A stretch of DNA of 64,000 bases from Clostridium sp. (GTDB lineage: Bacteria > Bacillota > Clostridia > Lachnospirales > Lachnospiraceae), in the NCBI GenBank assembly GCA_023664605.1, contig JAMPFF010000014.1:1-64000 (forward strand), given 5' to 3'. Shown in pieces: positions 25,160 through 33,252 of this stretch (position 1 is the stretch's first letter; every line of letters begins with the position of its first letter). Under the pieces are notes generated by a model. It worked only from the letters and a program-made list of their open reading frames with translations. It was not told where the DNA came from and searched no databases. The position numbers and the translations under genes were made by a program.

Positions 25160-25795
25160 TCAGTAGCCTAAATCCTCCGCAACCAGATATACATGGATTC
25201 TGCCGGTATGTCCGCTTCTTCTCGTTATGACGATTTGATTGCAGAAACAGTCCGGTGACAGGCAGTCATGACAGTGGCCGCTTGCGGCGCAGGGCAGTTT
25301 CTTATTCAGGCGGATGGCATTGGCCGGGGAAGCCATGTTTCTGGCTCTGGCAACGCCGCTTTCTACATCCGTAACGATTTTATTCATGCCGACAACGATA
25401 ATGACATGGGACGGCCCTTGAATCAGGCAGGCAACGCGGTTGCCGTTGCCGTCGATATTAATCAGCTCTCCGTTTATGGTAAGCGCATTGCTACTCATCA
25501 AATAATAATCGGCGAGAACGGTTTTGGCATAGATTTGTCTTGCCTCGTCGGAATTTTTGGCGCTCATTCTGTCAATTAACTCATAGGAGCCGTTCTGGAT
25601 GGCGTCCATCAGACCAATTTCCTTAATTGTTTCGCTGCCGCCCCAGCCGATGGAACTGCCCTCGGGAATGGATTCCATGATTGCCCGCACGCACTCTGCG
25701 CCTGTTTCAAAGTAATATCCCGACATATTCCTTTTTTCCAGATTTTCAATAATGGAATGCGCCATAGCGGCAAATGCTGTTGTTTTGTGTGACAT
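25160..25795 (-). CDS. LUD-domain (LutC/YkgG-like) protein
   Basis: The 211-residue LUD-domain protein resembles the LutC/DUF162 family tied to lactate oxidation, although many stand-alone members have no assigned role. Visible features are SIGWGGSETIKEIGL (family core), VLADYYLMSSNALTINGELINIDGNGNRV, and a Cys-rich tail PCAASGHCHDCLSPDCFCNQIVITRR that could bind a metal or cluster. No lutA or lutB partner is nearby. It converges on aspartate kinase with a 3-base gap and no visible terminator between them. Confidence 0.85.
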   Translation of the reverse strand: MSHKTTAFAAMAHSIIENLEKRNMSGYYFETGAECVRAIMESIPEGSSIGWGGSETIKEIGLMDAIQNGSYELIDRMSAKNSDEARQIYAKTVLADYYLMSSNALTINGELINIDGNGNRVACLIQGPSHVIIVVGMNKIVTDVESGVARARNMASPANAIRLNKKLPCAASGHCHDCLSPDCFCNQIVITRRSGHTGRIHVYLVAEDLGY

Positions 25796-25961
25796 GGTTG
25801 TAACCTCCGTTTCCTTTTTTATAATATGCTGCTTGTCAATATTTTAGCAGTTTTTATAGGGTAGATTTAACTGTATAATCAGGGAAAATAAGGAAAAAAT
25901 GAGATAATATGGAAAAAATGAAAAAAAGTTGTAAAAATTAAAAGAAATTTTGAAAAATGTG

Positions 25962-25989
25962 TTGACAAATTAAAAGCATATGATATAAT
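25962..25989 (+). promoter_or_regulatory. Strong sigma-A promoter of a leader-like transcript
   Basis: Consensus TTGACA (25962-25967), a 16-base spacer and consensus TATAAT (25984-25989), in a very AT-rich stretch. Nothing with a normal coding frame follows for over 500 bases, which suggests a non-coding transcript. Confidence 0.8.
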
Positions 25990-25995
25990 AAACTT

Positions 25996-26352
25996 ACAAA
26001 AACAAATTCACATAGATACTACAATAGAGGTGAGGCAAACAGGACTCACATCTATGGAAAAGGAGGTACGGTCCGCCGAAAACGTAAATTAAAATCCATT
26101 TTAAAGTACAAATGAATAAGGAACTAAAGACAAAACAAAATAGAATATTTCCGAAAGGAAAACATCTATTAGAATCGTAATCGAGTACAGAAGAAAAAGT
26201 AACGAAGAACAAGAGAGAAAAGAAAAACCGTTACAGTATATTCATACAAAAGAAAAGGTGGAAAGAGTACGAAAGAGGAAAAATGGAGGTAAGGACCAGT
26301 GGACAGTATAGTTTAGAAGCGGGTGTTAATCGAAAAGATTGATACCCGCTTC
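25996..26352 (+). ncRNA. Candidate structured, purine-rich non-coding RNA
   Basis: Between the consensus promoter at 25962 and a long hairpin at 26316-26352 (GAAGCGGGT pairing with ACCCGCTTC, extended by wobble pairs) lies about 330 bases without a convincing gene. Near the 5' end CATAGAT (26011-26017) pairs with ATCTATG (26049-26055), enclosing a second stem GTGAG/CTCAC, followed by AAAGGAGGT. The middle part is strongly purine-rich by eye. Only tiny frames of 12-22 codons exist. I do not recognise it as 6S, tmRNA, RNase P, SRP or T-box. The GH3 gene starts 200 bases later; the hairpin lacks a clean T-run. Confidence 0.42.
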
Positions 26353-26553
26353 CTCGTTGTTCTTTACCCGGAAAGCCCACATGGCAGAGGCAAAATGTAT
26401 GTGCGCAGGCACCTTTGTTTGAATCGTTTTTCTCGAAAATAAAAAGAAATAGAGAGAAAGATAAAAAATATGTGGTAAAATGTATAAAAATAGGGTATCA
26501 TATACTATATCTTGTATGTAAGGTTGAAAAGAACATAAGGATTGGAGAATTGT

Positions 26554-28056
26554 ATGGGAAAATTGATTAACCGTAAAAAACATCTTTTTTCAGAGGAGGA
26601 ACTGGAAGATGATGAGATAGATGACATCGAGGATGAAGATATTGATATGGACGAAGATGACGACGATGATGAAGATGAAGACAACGAAGATGATGACGAC
26701 GAAGAAGATAACGACGATATAGAAGAAGACGACATGGAAGAAGAGGAAGAGAGTGAAGAAGACAGGCGTTTTTACAGACACAAAAGGCGTATCAGGAATC
26801 AGATTATCTCCTACACTGTTGTCGGTCTTATTATAATCGCACTGGCAGCAGGCGGAATTATTGCGGGAGGACGGATTGCTTCCGCGGCAAAAGAGAAGAA
26901 ACAGGCCGCAGAGATGGAAGCAGCTCATCTGGAGAACGCAGCGGAAGCAGAACCGCAGAATATGATTGTGGAAGCGCCTCCGGAAATAGAGGTAGCGACT
27001 ATGGATGAACAACTTAATGAGCTTGTAAATAATTATATAGAAACAATGCCTTTGGAAGATAAGGTAGCGGGGCTTTTTATTATTACGCCGGAGGCGTTGA
27101 CCGGAGTGGGAACCGTTACCCAGGCGGGCGACGCGACGCAGGAAGCGTTAAATAAGTATGCAGTTGGCGGGTTGATTTATTTTAGCCAGAATATCATAGA
27201 TAAAGAACAGTTGACGGAAATGCTTTCAAGTACGCCGCCTAAGAGCAAATATCCCATGTTCCTTGCAGTGGATGAAGAGGGTGGAGAGGTCAGCCGTGTG
27301 GCGAACAGTGATATTGAAGTGATTAAGGTGGATAATATGGCGGATATCGGGGAAAATGGCGATGCTTCCGCCGCTTATGAAACCGGTATTACCATAGGTT
27401 CCTATTTGAGTGAACTGGGATTCAACTTAAATTTTGCGCCCGTGGCGGATGTTGTTACCGAAGAAGGAAGCGGGGTATTGGGAAAACGCTCATTCGGGGC
27501 GGATGCCGGAGTTTGTGCGGAAATGGTGGCAAATGTGGTAGACGGTATGCAGGGAACGGGAGTCAGCGCATGTTTAAAACATTTTCCCGGTATTGGTTCG
27601 GCTAACGAGGATACGCATGACGGAAAAGTGGAGCTGGAGGCGACATTGGACAGCATGAAAAATTCCGACTTTCTTCCTTTTCAGGCGGGGATTGAAGCCG
27701 GAGCGGATTTCGTGATGGTCGGACATGTAATAGCGTCTTCTTTAGACGCGGAACTGGTACCAAGTTCTTTGTCAAAAGCGGTTGTCACGGATATTCTTCG
27801 TGGAGAGCTGGGATTTGACGGCGTTGTCATTACGGACGCGCTGGACATGGGTGCGATTACGGAGGATTATACTTCGGAAGAAGCTGCGGTAAAAGCAATT
27901 GAGGCGGGCGTGGATATCCTTTTGATGCCTGAAGATTTTGAAGCGGCTTATAATGGGCTTTTGGCGGCGGTTAGAGAGGGAACGATTTCCGAGGACAGAA
28001 TCGACGAGTCGCTGCGGCGGATTTACCGTATCAAATGCGCTGATAAACTGGCGTAG
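26554..28056 (+). CDS. GH3 family beta-N-acetylhexosaminidase-like membrane-anchored protein
   Basis: The 500-residue chain has three parts: an extremely acidic cytoplasmic tail (residues 14-69 are almost all Asp/Glu), a basic stop and one membrane helix (about 84-106), and an external glycoside hydrolase family 3 domain (about 150-495). The domain shows VDEEGGEVSRV, FAPVADVV, KHFPGIGSANEDTHDG and VVITDALDMGAI; the last carries the nucleophile Asp. The NagZ loop Asp-x-His (DTH) is kept, but GHG is changed to GIG. It probably trims peptidoglycan or glycan N-acetylhexosamines outside the cell. Start ATG 26554 after GGATTGGAG; TTG 26542 is an alternative. Confidence 0.85.
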   Translation: MGKLINRKKHLFSEEELEDDEIDDIEDEDIDMDEDDDDDEDEDNEDDDDEEDNDDIEEDDMEEEEESEEDRRFYRHKRRIRNQIISYTVVGLIIIALAAGGIIAGGRIASAAKEKKQAAEMEAAHLENAAEAEPQNMIVEAPPEIEVATMDEQLNELVNNYIETMPLEDKVAGLFIITPEALTGVGTVTQAGDATQEALNKYAVGGLIYFSQNIIDKEQLTEMLSSTPPKSKYPMFLAVDEEGGEVSRVANSDIEVIKVDNMADIGENGDASAAYETGITIGSYLSELGFNLNFAPVADVVTEEGSGVLGKRSFGADAGVCAEMVANVVDGMQGTGVSACLKHFPGIGSANEDTHDGKVELEATLDSMKNSDFLPFQAGIEAGADFVMVGHVIASSLDAELVPSSLSKAVVTDILRGELGFDGVVITDALDMGAITEDYTSEEAAVKAIEAGVDILLMPEDFEAAYNGLLAAVREGTISEDRIDESLRRIYRIKCADKLA

Positions 28057-28098
28057 AATGAGGGTTTACTTTGATGAGACTATTTTTAAAATTTTTCG

Positions 28099-28127
28099 TT
28101 GACAAAAATTATTAAGTGTAGTATGCT
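28099..28127 (+). promoter_or_regulatory. Promoter of tRNA-Gly
   Basis: TTGACA (28099-28104), 17-base spacer, TATGCT (28122-28127), about 50 bases before the mature tRNA. Confidence 0.75.
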
Positions 28128-28179
28128 ATTATTTGTCCGACGGTGCAGAGGTCTGTTAGTTCGTTTGGATGAATAATTT

Positions 28180-28252
28180 GCGCGAGTGGCTCAGTTGGTG
28201 GAGTACGACCTTGCCAAGGTCGGGGTCGCGGGTTCGAGTCCCGTCTCGCGCT
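28180..28252 (+). tRNA. tRNA-Gly (anticodon GCC)
   Basis: A complete cloverleaf: acceptor stem GCGCGAG/CTCGCGC (28180-28186 and 28245-28251), a D arm with GGCTCAGTTGGTGGAGTACG split as GGCTCAGTTGGTGGAG, anticodon loop CTTGCCAAG with anticodon GCC at 28213-28215, and T arm GGTTCGAGTCC. CCA is not encoded and a T-run follows. The AT-rich accessory stretch begins right after it, a common integration position. Confidence 0.95.
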
Positions 28253-28264
28253 TTTTTTAATGGA

Positions 28265-28302
28265 GCGGAAATGCTGATATTTCAAGCATTTTCGCCCTTT
28301 TT
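28265..28302 (+). terminator. Terminator hairpin after tRNA-Gly (GGAAATGCT type)
   Basis: GCGGAAATGCT pairs with AGCATTTTCGC (11 bp with one wobble), followed by CCCTTTTT. Related hairpins occur at 34352 and 34823. Just downstream AAATACTCACA is repeated twice (28319 and 28331). Confidence 0.75.
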
Positions 28303-28361
28303 ATTTTGTGAAAGTGAAAAATACTCACAAAAATACTCACAGAAAAACATTTTGTTATAAA

Positions 28362-28400
28362 TATTTTATTTCATGCGGAAATAGTATATAATACTTACAG
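28362..28400 (+). promoter_or_regulatory. Promoter cassette A, copy 1
   Basis: A 39-bp block ending in TATAATACTTACAG (TATAAT at 28387-28392) that recurs with only two mismatches at 31812-31850 ahead of a different toxin-antitoxin pair. It contains the dyad ATTTC-ATGCG-GAAAT upstream of the -10 box, a likely operator for autoregulation. Confidence 0.65.
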
Positions 28401-28436
28401 AATAGCAGAGATGTATCTGGAGAAAGGGTGAAAACG

Positions 28437-28691
28437 ATGACAGCGTTAAGACGTGAGGCAATTCAATTAGTGGAACAAATGCCGGAAGAGCATATGCCAT
28501 ATATCATTGAATATATACGTGCGTTAAAAGATAAAGTTTTAGATAATAACCGAAATACTACAGAAACAATAACACCTAAAATGACAGCATTCTTTGAATT
28601 GGAAAAAATGATTGTTCCTGCATTGACGGAATTGGATTATGATAAGGAGTTGGCAGAGGCGAGAGATGAAAAATATGGTTATTTTAATTGA
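28437..28691 (+). CDS. Putative antitoxin of a PIN-type toxin-antitoxin pair
   Basis: An 84-residue acidic helical protein (TALRREAIQLVEQMPEEHMPYIIEYIRALKDK at the N-terminus, seen as LVEQMPEEHMPYIIEYIR), with a C-terminal tail LDYDKELAEARDEKYGYF of the kind that wraps its toxin. The first gene overlaps the downstream PIN gene by 26 bases, the classic antitoxin-first order. It lies behind promoter cassette A. ATG 28437 is chosen with AAAGGG eight bases upstream; GTG 28428 is possible. Family name not assigned; antitoxin role is inferred from position and form. Confidence 0.7.
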   Translation: MTALRREAIQLVEQMPEEHMPYIIEYIRALKDKVLDNNRNTTETITPKMTAFFELEKMIVPALTELDYDKELAEARDEKYGYFN

Positions 28692-29091
28692 CACAAATAT
28701 TGCCTTAGATTTTTTGACTATGAGACAGCCATATTATGATGCTGCCAGAGAAATTATTAGATTATGTGCGAGTGAGAAAATTAAAGGTTATATTGCTTTC
28801 CATAGTATTCCTAATATTTTCTATATTTTAAGGAAAAATTATTCAGAAGTGGATAGACGGAAAATGCTGAAAAAGTTATGTTTTGTTTTACAAGTGACAG
28901 GGGCAAGTCACGAGAAAATTTATGATGCAATAGAGCGAGTGGAATTTACAGATTTTGAAGATTGTTTGCAAGATAAATGTGCTAAAGAAGTTAATGCAGA
29001 TTTTATTGTTACTAGAAATACAGAAGATTTTCGATACTCACAAGTTAAGGCAATACCACCTCAGAAATTTTTGGAGATTATCGAAGTATGA
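28666..29091 (+). CDS. PIN-domain toxin (VapC-like ribonuclease)
   Basis: A 141-residue PIN-domain protein, probably a metal-dependent ribonuclease toxin. Acidic residues of the active site appear in ILIDTNIALDFL, in FTDFEDCLQ and in NADFIVTRNTEDF, matching the PIN pattern. The middle contains AFHSIPNIFYILRK. Start ATG 28666 sits behind GAGGCGAGAG inside the antitoxin gene; ATG 28675 would also keep the PIN core. The AT-rich composition differs from the neighbouring housekeeping genes, consistent with a transferred module. Confidence 0.88.
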   Translation: MKNMVILIDTNIALDFLTMRQPYYDAAREIIRLCASEKIKGYIAFHSIPNIFYILRKNYSEVDRRKMLKKLCFVLQVTGASHEKIYDAIERVEFTDFEDCLQDKCAKEVNADFIVTRNTEDFRYSQVKAIPPQKFLEIIEV

Positions 29092-29159
29092 TTAATGAGA
29101 GTTTGAGATTAGTAATACTTATAGTTAGCTTAGAAATTGGATAATGAGTATTAGGAAGT

Positions 29160-29508
29160 ATGCCCTCCGTTAAATCCAGAAAAGCAGGATTTTATTATGC
29201 ACATAAGGAAACGCGTTTTGGGATGTTTGTAAGAATTGCGATATTAAAAGGTCAAATGATAGCAGTATAAAGAATGTAACACCTACTGATATTCCTAATC
29301 TTTTGAAAAGAACGTCAATTAAACAAAGATATGCAAATGGAAAAAAGCAGAGAAACAATATAATAAATTGGTCAAACCATACACTGGTATGGACATAATT
29401 CCGTTAGTATCTTCTAGTAGTGCGTATAATTATGACAAGAAAGCTAAGAAAAAAGTAACTGAGCAAGAAAAGAAACAAATGTGGAAAAAAGCGATTGAAT
29501 TGATTTAG
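29160..29508 (+). pseudogene. Decayed gene remnant, frames broken
   Basis: Within this stretch several short coding-like pieces lie in different frames: a 36-codon frame from ATG 29160 (AGGAAGT upstream; SVKSRKAGFYYAHKE then FGMFVRIAILKG), a piece with VTPTDIPNLLKRTSIKQ, and a closing frame with KLVKPYTGMDIIPLVSSS and EKKQMWKKAIELI ending at 29508. They look like one gene split by frameshifts and a stop. I cannot name the family. Together with the next small frame it fills most of the 29092-29735 gap. Confidence 0.4.
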
Positions 29509-29543
29509 TGAAAGAAATGTATTTTTGACAAGAGGTTATGTAG

Positions 29544-29642
29544 ATGCATACCATGGATAAGCCTTTATACGTTGATATACGAATTAAGGATTTGGAAATA
29601 TTTGATTTGATAAGGGAAATGGATGAGACTGAGTTATTATAA
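29544..29642 (+). CDS. Very small ORF, unknown
   Basis: A 32-codon frame starting at ATG 29544, encoding an acidic helix-prone peptide (PLYVDIRIKDLEIFDLIREM). No clear ribosome site precedes it. It could be a leftover of a larger gene, as the neighbourhood is degraded, or a real small protein; sequence alone does not decide. Confidence 0.25.
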   Translation: MHTMDKPLYVDIRIKDLEIFDLIREMDETELL

Positions 29643-29650
29643 TCAAAAAC

Positions 29651-29686
29651 TCAACAGCCTTGCGGTTATAACTGCAAGGCTGTTGA
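29651..29686 (-). terminator. Terminator of the minus-strand YD-repeat lipoprotein gene
   Basis: Perfect 13-bp stem TCAACAGCCTTGC/GCAAGGCTGTTGA with a 10-base loop. On the minus strand it is followed by GTTTTTG, so it terminates the leftward transcript of the lipoprotein gene ending at 29736. Confidence 0.8.
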
Positions 29687-29735
29687 TAAGTTACTTAATG
29701 TGTTTATCTTTGAAACAATAACTGGATATAGGTCA

Positions 29736-31528
29736 TCATTTAAGCATACTTGATAAAGAATTAAATGCTCCATTAAGATATTGCGAAATATATATATCAG
29801 GAAGAGGTGTGCCTTCTAACCAATCAAAAGTGTTATCCGCACACAAAATATGCAGCTTGCCATCCACTAAAAAGAAATCCCATGCCAGTAAATCTATATC
29901 CGGATATTTGTTACATCCTTCAATTCCATCCGGAAAAAGAGCCGGGTAAGTGACAATAACAATTTCACTGCCGGATTCTTTTACTAAAGCGGTAAAAGGC
30001 GAGCGGGGGTTTGCTGCCATATAATCAGCTAACGCATTCTTAGCGCTTTGCACATTTTCCGCCGGACTTAGATTTTTGAATGCGTATGACCGATAGGTAA
30101 CTCCATAGGCATCCGTTGATTCAACCACTGTATTTTGCAATTCGCCATCCCATCCTATATGACCGCCTGTCATTTTACTGCCGGAATCATAGGTCTGCGA
30201 CCAAATACTGCTCCCTGCTACCATGGACGAGCCGCCGCCTGTTTCTATTTTTACGGTTGCTGCAGGTATAGACAGGGATGAAAGTGAAGGCGCCGCTGTT
30301 TCTGCGATTGTTATTCCTGAATCTGATAACAGCGTTTCAACTGATTCCGTATTGGCGGCTTCAATCTCTTCCTGGTCGATAGATTCCTTTGCGGCAAGAT
30401 AGTCCTGTAATGCCATATACTTGTATTCCGTGATTCCGGCCCAGGTTTCATCCGTATTATAGGAAATATTCTTAATCACATTTCCATGTTCATTATATTC
30501 CGTACAACTCATGGATTCCATTACGCCGTCAGAATAATAGGTGTATCTAACTTGCCGACCATCTGTGTCATACTCATATTCCGACAAATAACTTGCGGTA
30601 TAATAATCATAATTAGATTCGGTTGACCGCTTTATCATATTGCCACGGTTATCATATTCAGACTCTGTAAGCATATATCCGCTGCCGTCAGCATTTGTCT
30701 GCGTTTCTTTTATGACATGGCTCTCGGCATCATACTCCCTGTCTACCGTTGAAGTTACGGAACCGTCTGCATCGTATGCTGTTTCTGTGATGCAATTTCC
30801 TGCGCTGTCATAGGCGTATTCACAGGTTTGACTGACCGTGATTCCATCGTCTGCATAATAAATTGCTTTAATCATCCGGTTATTATCATCGTATTCCCAT
30901 TCACTGCCCATGATATAGGTCTCTAAACCATCGCCAAAATCAGACATTTGTGTTGTGGTTTGTTTGATTTGATTTTCGTTATCATCATACTCATTTTTCG
31001 ATATATGGGATCTTATTATATTCCCGTCCGCATCATAGCTGGTTCCCCCGGAATACTTCGTATAATCGCCGTTATCCTCTTCTTCAGGTTTTGCCGGTTC
31101 ATATATTTCGGTTATATTTCCCTCTGTATCATAGGAAATGCTTTTTGTGAGCAAACCGTCTGCGCCGCGTTCATACTCCGTTGATGATTCCAAAGAAGCA
31201 TCTGCACCGTAAGTAATCTCTTTTACTCTATTACCGGACTCATCATAAATAAATTTTTTGATTTCTTTCACCGAACCGTCCGCGTTATATTCTGTTGTTT
31301 GCAAATTTATGTAATTTGTTTCAGTTTCGGGTTCTGCTGTTTCTGCGTCCTCCGTTTCTTCGGATGCGGTCTCGTTAGTAGTCTCCGTCGATTCATCTGT
31401 CGTGGCAGTCTCTTCAGATTCTGCTATAGAGGTCTGCTCTTCCGTCTCTGTGTTGCCCCCCCGCAACCTGTCAAGACTGTGCCTGTCATGGTCGCTGCCA
31501 TGATGAGCATCATTATCTTTTTGTTCAT
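29736..31528 (-). CDS. YD/RHS-like repeat lipoprotein, broken by a frameshift at a G7 tract
   Basis: The body is a 600-residue secreted-type protein with an Glu/Thr-rich linker, then about ten YD-like repeats (for example YDADGNIIRSH, YDSAGNCITETAYDADGS, YDNRGNMIKR, YDTDGRQVRYTYYSDG) and a unique C-terminal domain. In the body's own frame the N-terminus has no signal. In the adjacent frame a proper lipoprotein signal begins at the ATG ending at 31528 (after GGAAGGAG): MNKKIMMLIMAATMTG then lipobox LTGC. The two frames meet at seven consecutive G residues on the minus strand (31456-31462); one extra G would fuse them. So this is a frameshift, a slippage/phase-variation switch or a sequencing error. 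Possible role: surface protein; unknown ligand. Confidence 0.75.
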
Positions 31529-31632
31529 TTGTGTCAGTTTCTCCTTCCGCATTTTTCGTATATTTGTTTTTCGTCAAAGCATGGATAGGAATCCTTTAAA
31601 AATCATGGTTCCTAAAAAGCTCCGACTGAAAT

Positions 31633-31662
31633 ATTCTAACATTTCAATCCACATTGTGGCAA
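31633..31662 (-). promoter_or_regulatory. Possible promoter of the YD-repeat lipoprotein gene
   Basis: On the minus strand TTGCCA (31662-31657) and TAGAAT (31638-31633) are 18 bases apart, about 105 bases before the ATG. A small palindrome CCACATTGTGG lies over the -35 side. The 31529-31811 gap holds nothing else clear. Confidence 0.4.
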
Positions 31663-31811
31663 GTATAATATGTTGGCATTTTACTGTTTGTATGTATTGC
31701 TGTATTTTAATTTGCTTTTATTAAAAAGGTGTAAAGCCTTTATTCCATGGTGATAGCGTAAGTTTATTGTGGGTAATTCATTTTATAAAATAATTGATGT
31801 TTTTATGCAGC

Positions 31812-31850
31812 TATTTTATTTCATGCGGAAATAGTGTATAATACTTATAG
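31812..31850 (+). promoter_or_regulatory. Promoter cassette A, copy 2
   Basis: Identical at 37 of 39 positions to 28362-28400, including the ATTTC-ATGCG-GAAAT dyad and TATAAT (31837-31842). It drives the DUF4258/YgiT pair that starts 22 bases downstream. Confidence 0.65.
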
Positions 31851-31871
31851 GAGAGTAAAGGATGAAACAAT

Positions 31872-32189
31872 ATGGATATAAAACAGATTCAAACGTTATT
31901 TAGTACTTCTGCTTCAAATATAAAATGGGCGAAACATTGTTTAGAACGAATGCAGGAAAGGGATATATGTATTGCTGATGTAGAAGCTTGTCTGCAAACA
32001 GGAGAAATTATAGAGGAGTATCCAGAGGATTTTCCTCACCCTAGTTGTCTTATTTATGGAAAGACAAAAGAAAATAGAATACTGCATATAGTTGTGGGTT
32101 CAGATGGCAACGCTTTATTTTTTATAACAGCATATTTTCCCAGTACTGATAAATTTGAAAAAGATTTGAAAACAAGAAAGGGGCAATAA
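31872..32189 (+). CDS. DUF4258 protein, putative toxin
   Basis: A 105-residue DUF4258 protein: KWAKHCLERMQERDICIADVEACLQTGEIIEEYPEDFPHPSCLIYG is the family core (seen as HCLERMQERDI, GEIIEEYPEDFPHPS), followed by ILHIVVGSDGNALFFITAYFP. DUF4258 proteins resemble RelE/MqsR-like small toxins and usually sit before a YgiT-type zinc-finger antitoxin, as here with a 2-base gap. The predicted role is an mRNA-targeting toxin; no direct evidence in the sequence. AT-rich, within the accessory stretch. Confidence 0.82.
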   Translation: MDIKQIQTLFSTSASNIKWAKHCLERMQERDICIADVEACLQTGEIIEEYPEDFPHPSCLIYGKTKENRILHIVVGSDGNALFFITAYFPSTDKFEKDLKTRKGQ

Positions 32190-32191
32190 TT

Positions 32192-32419
32192 ATGTGTATG
32201 TATTGTAAATGCAAAACTACAGTTCCATCTTTAACAACCCATGTAGTGAATTATAAAAGCTGTATAATTATTATTAAAAATGTACCTTGTGAAGAATGTG
32301 AACAATGCGGTGAAAAATATTATTCAGATGAAGTTGCAAAACAAATTGAGTCCTTGGTGAATATGGCAAAGCAGCTTATGCAGGAAATCGCCATTATTGA
32401 TTATTCCAAAGCTGCTTAG
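32192..32419 (+). CDS. YgiT/MqsA-type zinc-finger antitoxin
   Basis: A 75-residue protein with paired zinc-binding CxxC motifs: CMYCKC at the N-terminus and CEECEQCGEKYY, followed by a helical tail (VAKQIESLVNMAKQLMQ). YgiT-type fingers form the toxin-binding half of MqsA-family antitoxins. The DNA-binding Xre-like domain of full-length MqsA is missing, which is normal for this short class. It follows DUF4258 directly, so the pair forms a toxin-first module under cassette A. Confidence 0.85.
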   Translation: MCMYCKCKTTVPSLTTHVVNYKSCIIIIKNVPCEECEQCGEKYYSDEVAKQIESLVNMAKQLMQEIAIIDYSKAA

Positions 32420-32494
32420 TCAGCCTATGCAGAAAGTGTTATTATAAAAAGATACAATGAAAGAATTTACATTTTCAGACAGGCAGGAGCAACG

Positions 32495-33241
32495 ATGCAA
32501 AAAACAACTAATGTCCAATATTTATATGACAAACGCACGGGTATGGAAATGATACTATGCAATTATTCCATGATATCATATCCTTTGCATAATCATGTTT
32601 CGGTTTTTACGATTGGGCTGGTTTTACAAGGGAGCATTTCCCTGACGGTTGGAAATCATTCTTTCATTTGTGGAAAGGATGATTTTTTTACTGTTCCTCC
32701 CTATATGCCGCATGGTATCAAAGCGCAGAATCCGTATTCGTTGTTGACGATATGTATTAATAAGAACGCCATAGTGCAATTTGGTAAAGAAAAAATTAAA
32801 AATAACATACGGTATTTGATAAATACGGCTAATGAATGTGAATTGACCGAGGTACAAATAAGGAAACTGTTAGATTGTGTGGATTTATTTGAGAATACTC
32901 CGGTTTCATATACGGCTGAACCAGTTATTGATTCGGCAAGAAAGCAGATAGAGCATTATCCTGAAAGGAAGATAAGCGTTGATGAAATGGCGCATTCCGC
33001 GTATGTGAGCAAGTATCACTTTATCAGAAGTTTTAAACGGGAAGTCGGTTTGACGCCGCACCGGTTTCAAATTCAGAACCGCGTCCGTAAGGCGCAGCGT
33101 ATGATGCACGATACTGATAGTCTGGCGGAAGTGGCTTTGTCGGCTGGATTTTGCGATCAAAGCCACTTTATAAGGCATTTTGAAAAAGTTGTCGGACTGA
33201 CGCCGGTTATGTATAAAACTTCCTGTAGGATATTAACATAA
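32495..33241 (+). CDS. AraC-family transcriptional regulator
   Basis: A 248-residue regulator with an N-terminal cupin-like sensor (HNHVSVFTIGLVLQGSISL, FFTVPPYMPHGI) and two C-terminal helix-turn-helix units: ISVDEMAHSAYVSKYHFIRSFKREVGLTPHRF (as AHSAYVSKYHFIRSFK) and SLAEVALSAGFCDQSHFIRHFEKVVGLTP (as VALSAGFCDQSHFIRHF). It converges on a small cupin gene 12 bases away. Ligand unknown; regulation of the cupin or a nearby transporter is possible. Confidence 0.9.
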   Translation: MQKTTNVQYLYDKRTGMEMILCNYSMISYPLHNHVSVFTIGLVLQGSISLTVGNHSFICGKDDFFTVPPYMPHGIKAQNPYSLLTICINKNAIVQFGKEKIKNNIRYLINTANECELTEVQIRKLLDCVDLFENTPVSYTAEPVIDSARKQIEHYPERKISVDEMAHSAYVSKYHFIRSFKREVGLTPHRFQIQNRVRKAQRMMHDTDSLAEVALSAGFCDQSHFIRHFEKVVGLTPVMYKTSCRILT

Positions 33242-33252
33242 AATAACATACG

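Noticed and set aside
26049..26085. T-box-like AGGTACGG segment
   Set aside because: The conserved T-box antiterminator sequence and specifier stem are absent, and no tRNA-related or amino-acid gene follows.
26590..27012. 140-codon minus-strand frame of Ile/Val/Phe
   Set aside because: Direct complement of the Asp/Glu run of the GH3 protein.
28319..28341. Two copies of AAATACTCACA as a CRISPR-like repeat
   Set aside because: Only two short copies with a 1-base gap; no spacers and no cas genes in the window.
28169..28360. 63-codon plus-strand frame
   Set aside because: It reads straight through tRNA-Gly(GCC) and a terminator hairpin, so it is a chance frame.
31299..31724. 141-codon plus-strand frame rich in Cys, Phe and Ile
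   Set aside because: It is antisense to the signal peptide and acidic linker of the minus-strand lipoprotein; it has no ribosome site and its composition mirrors the opposite codons.
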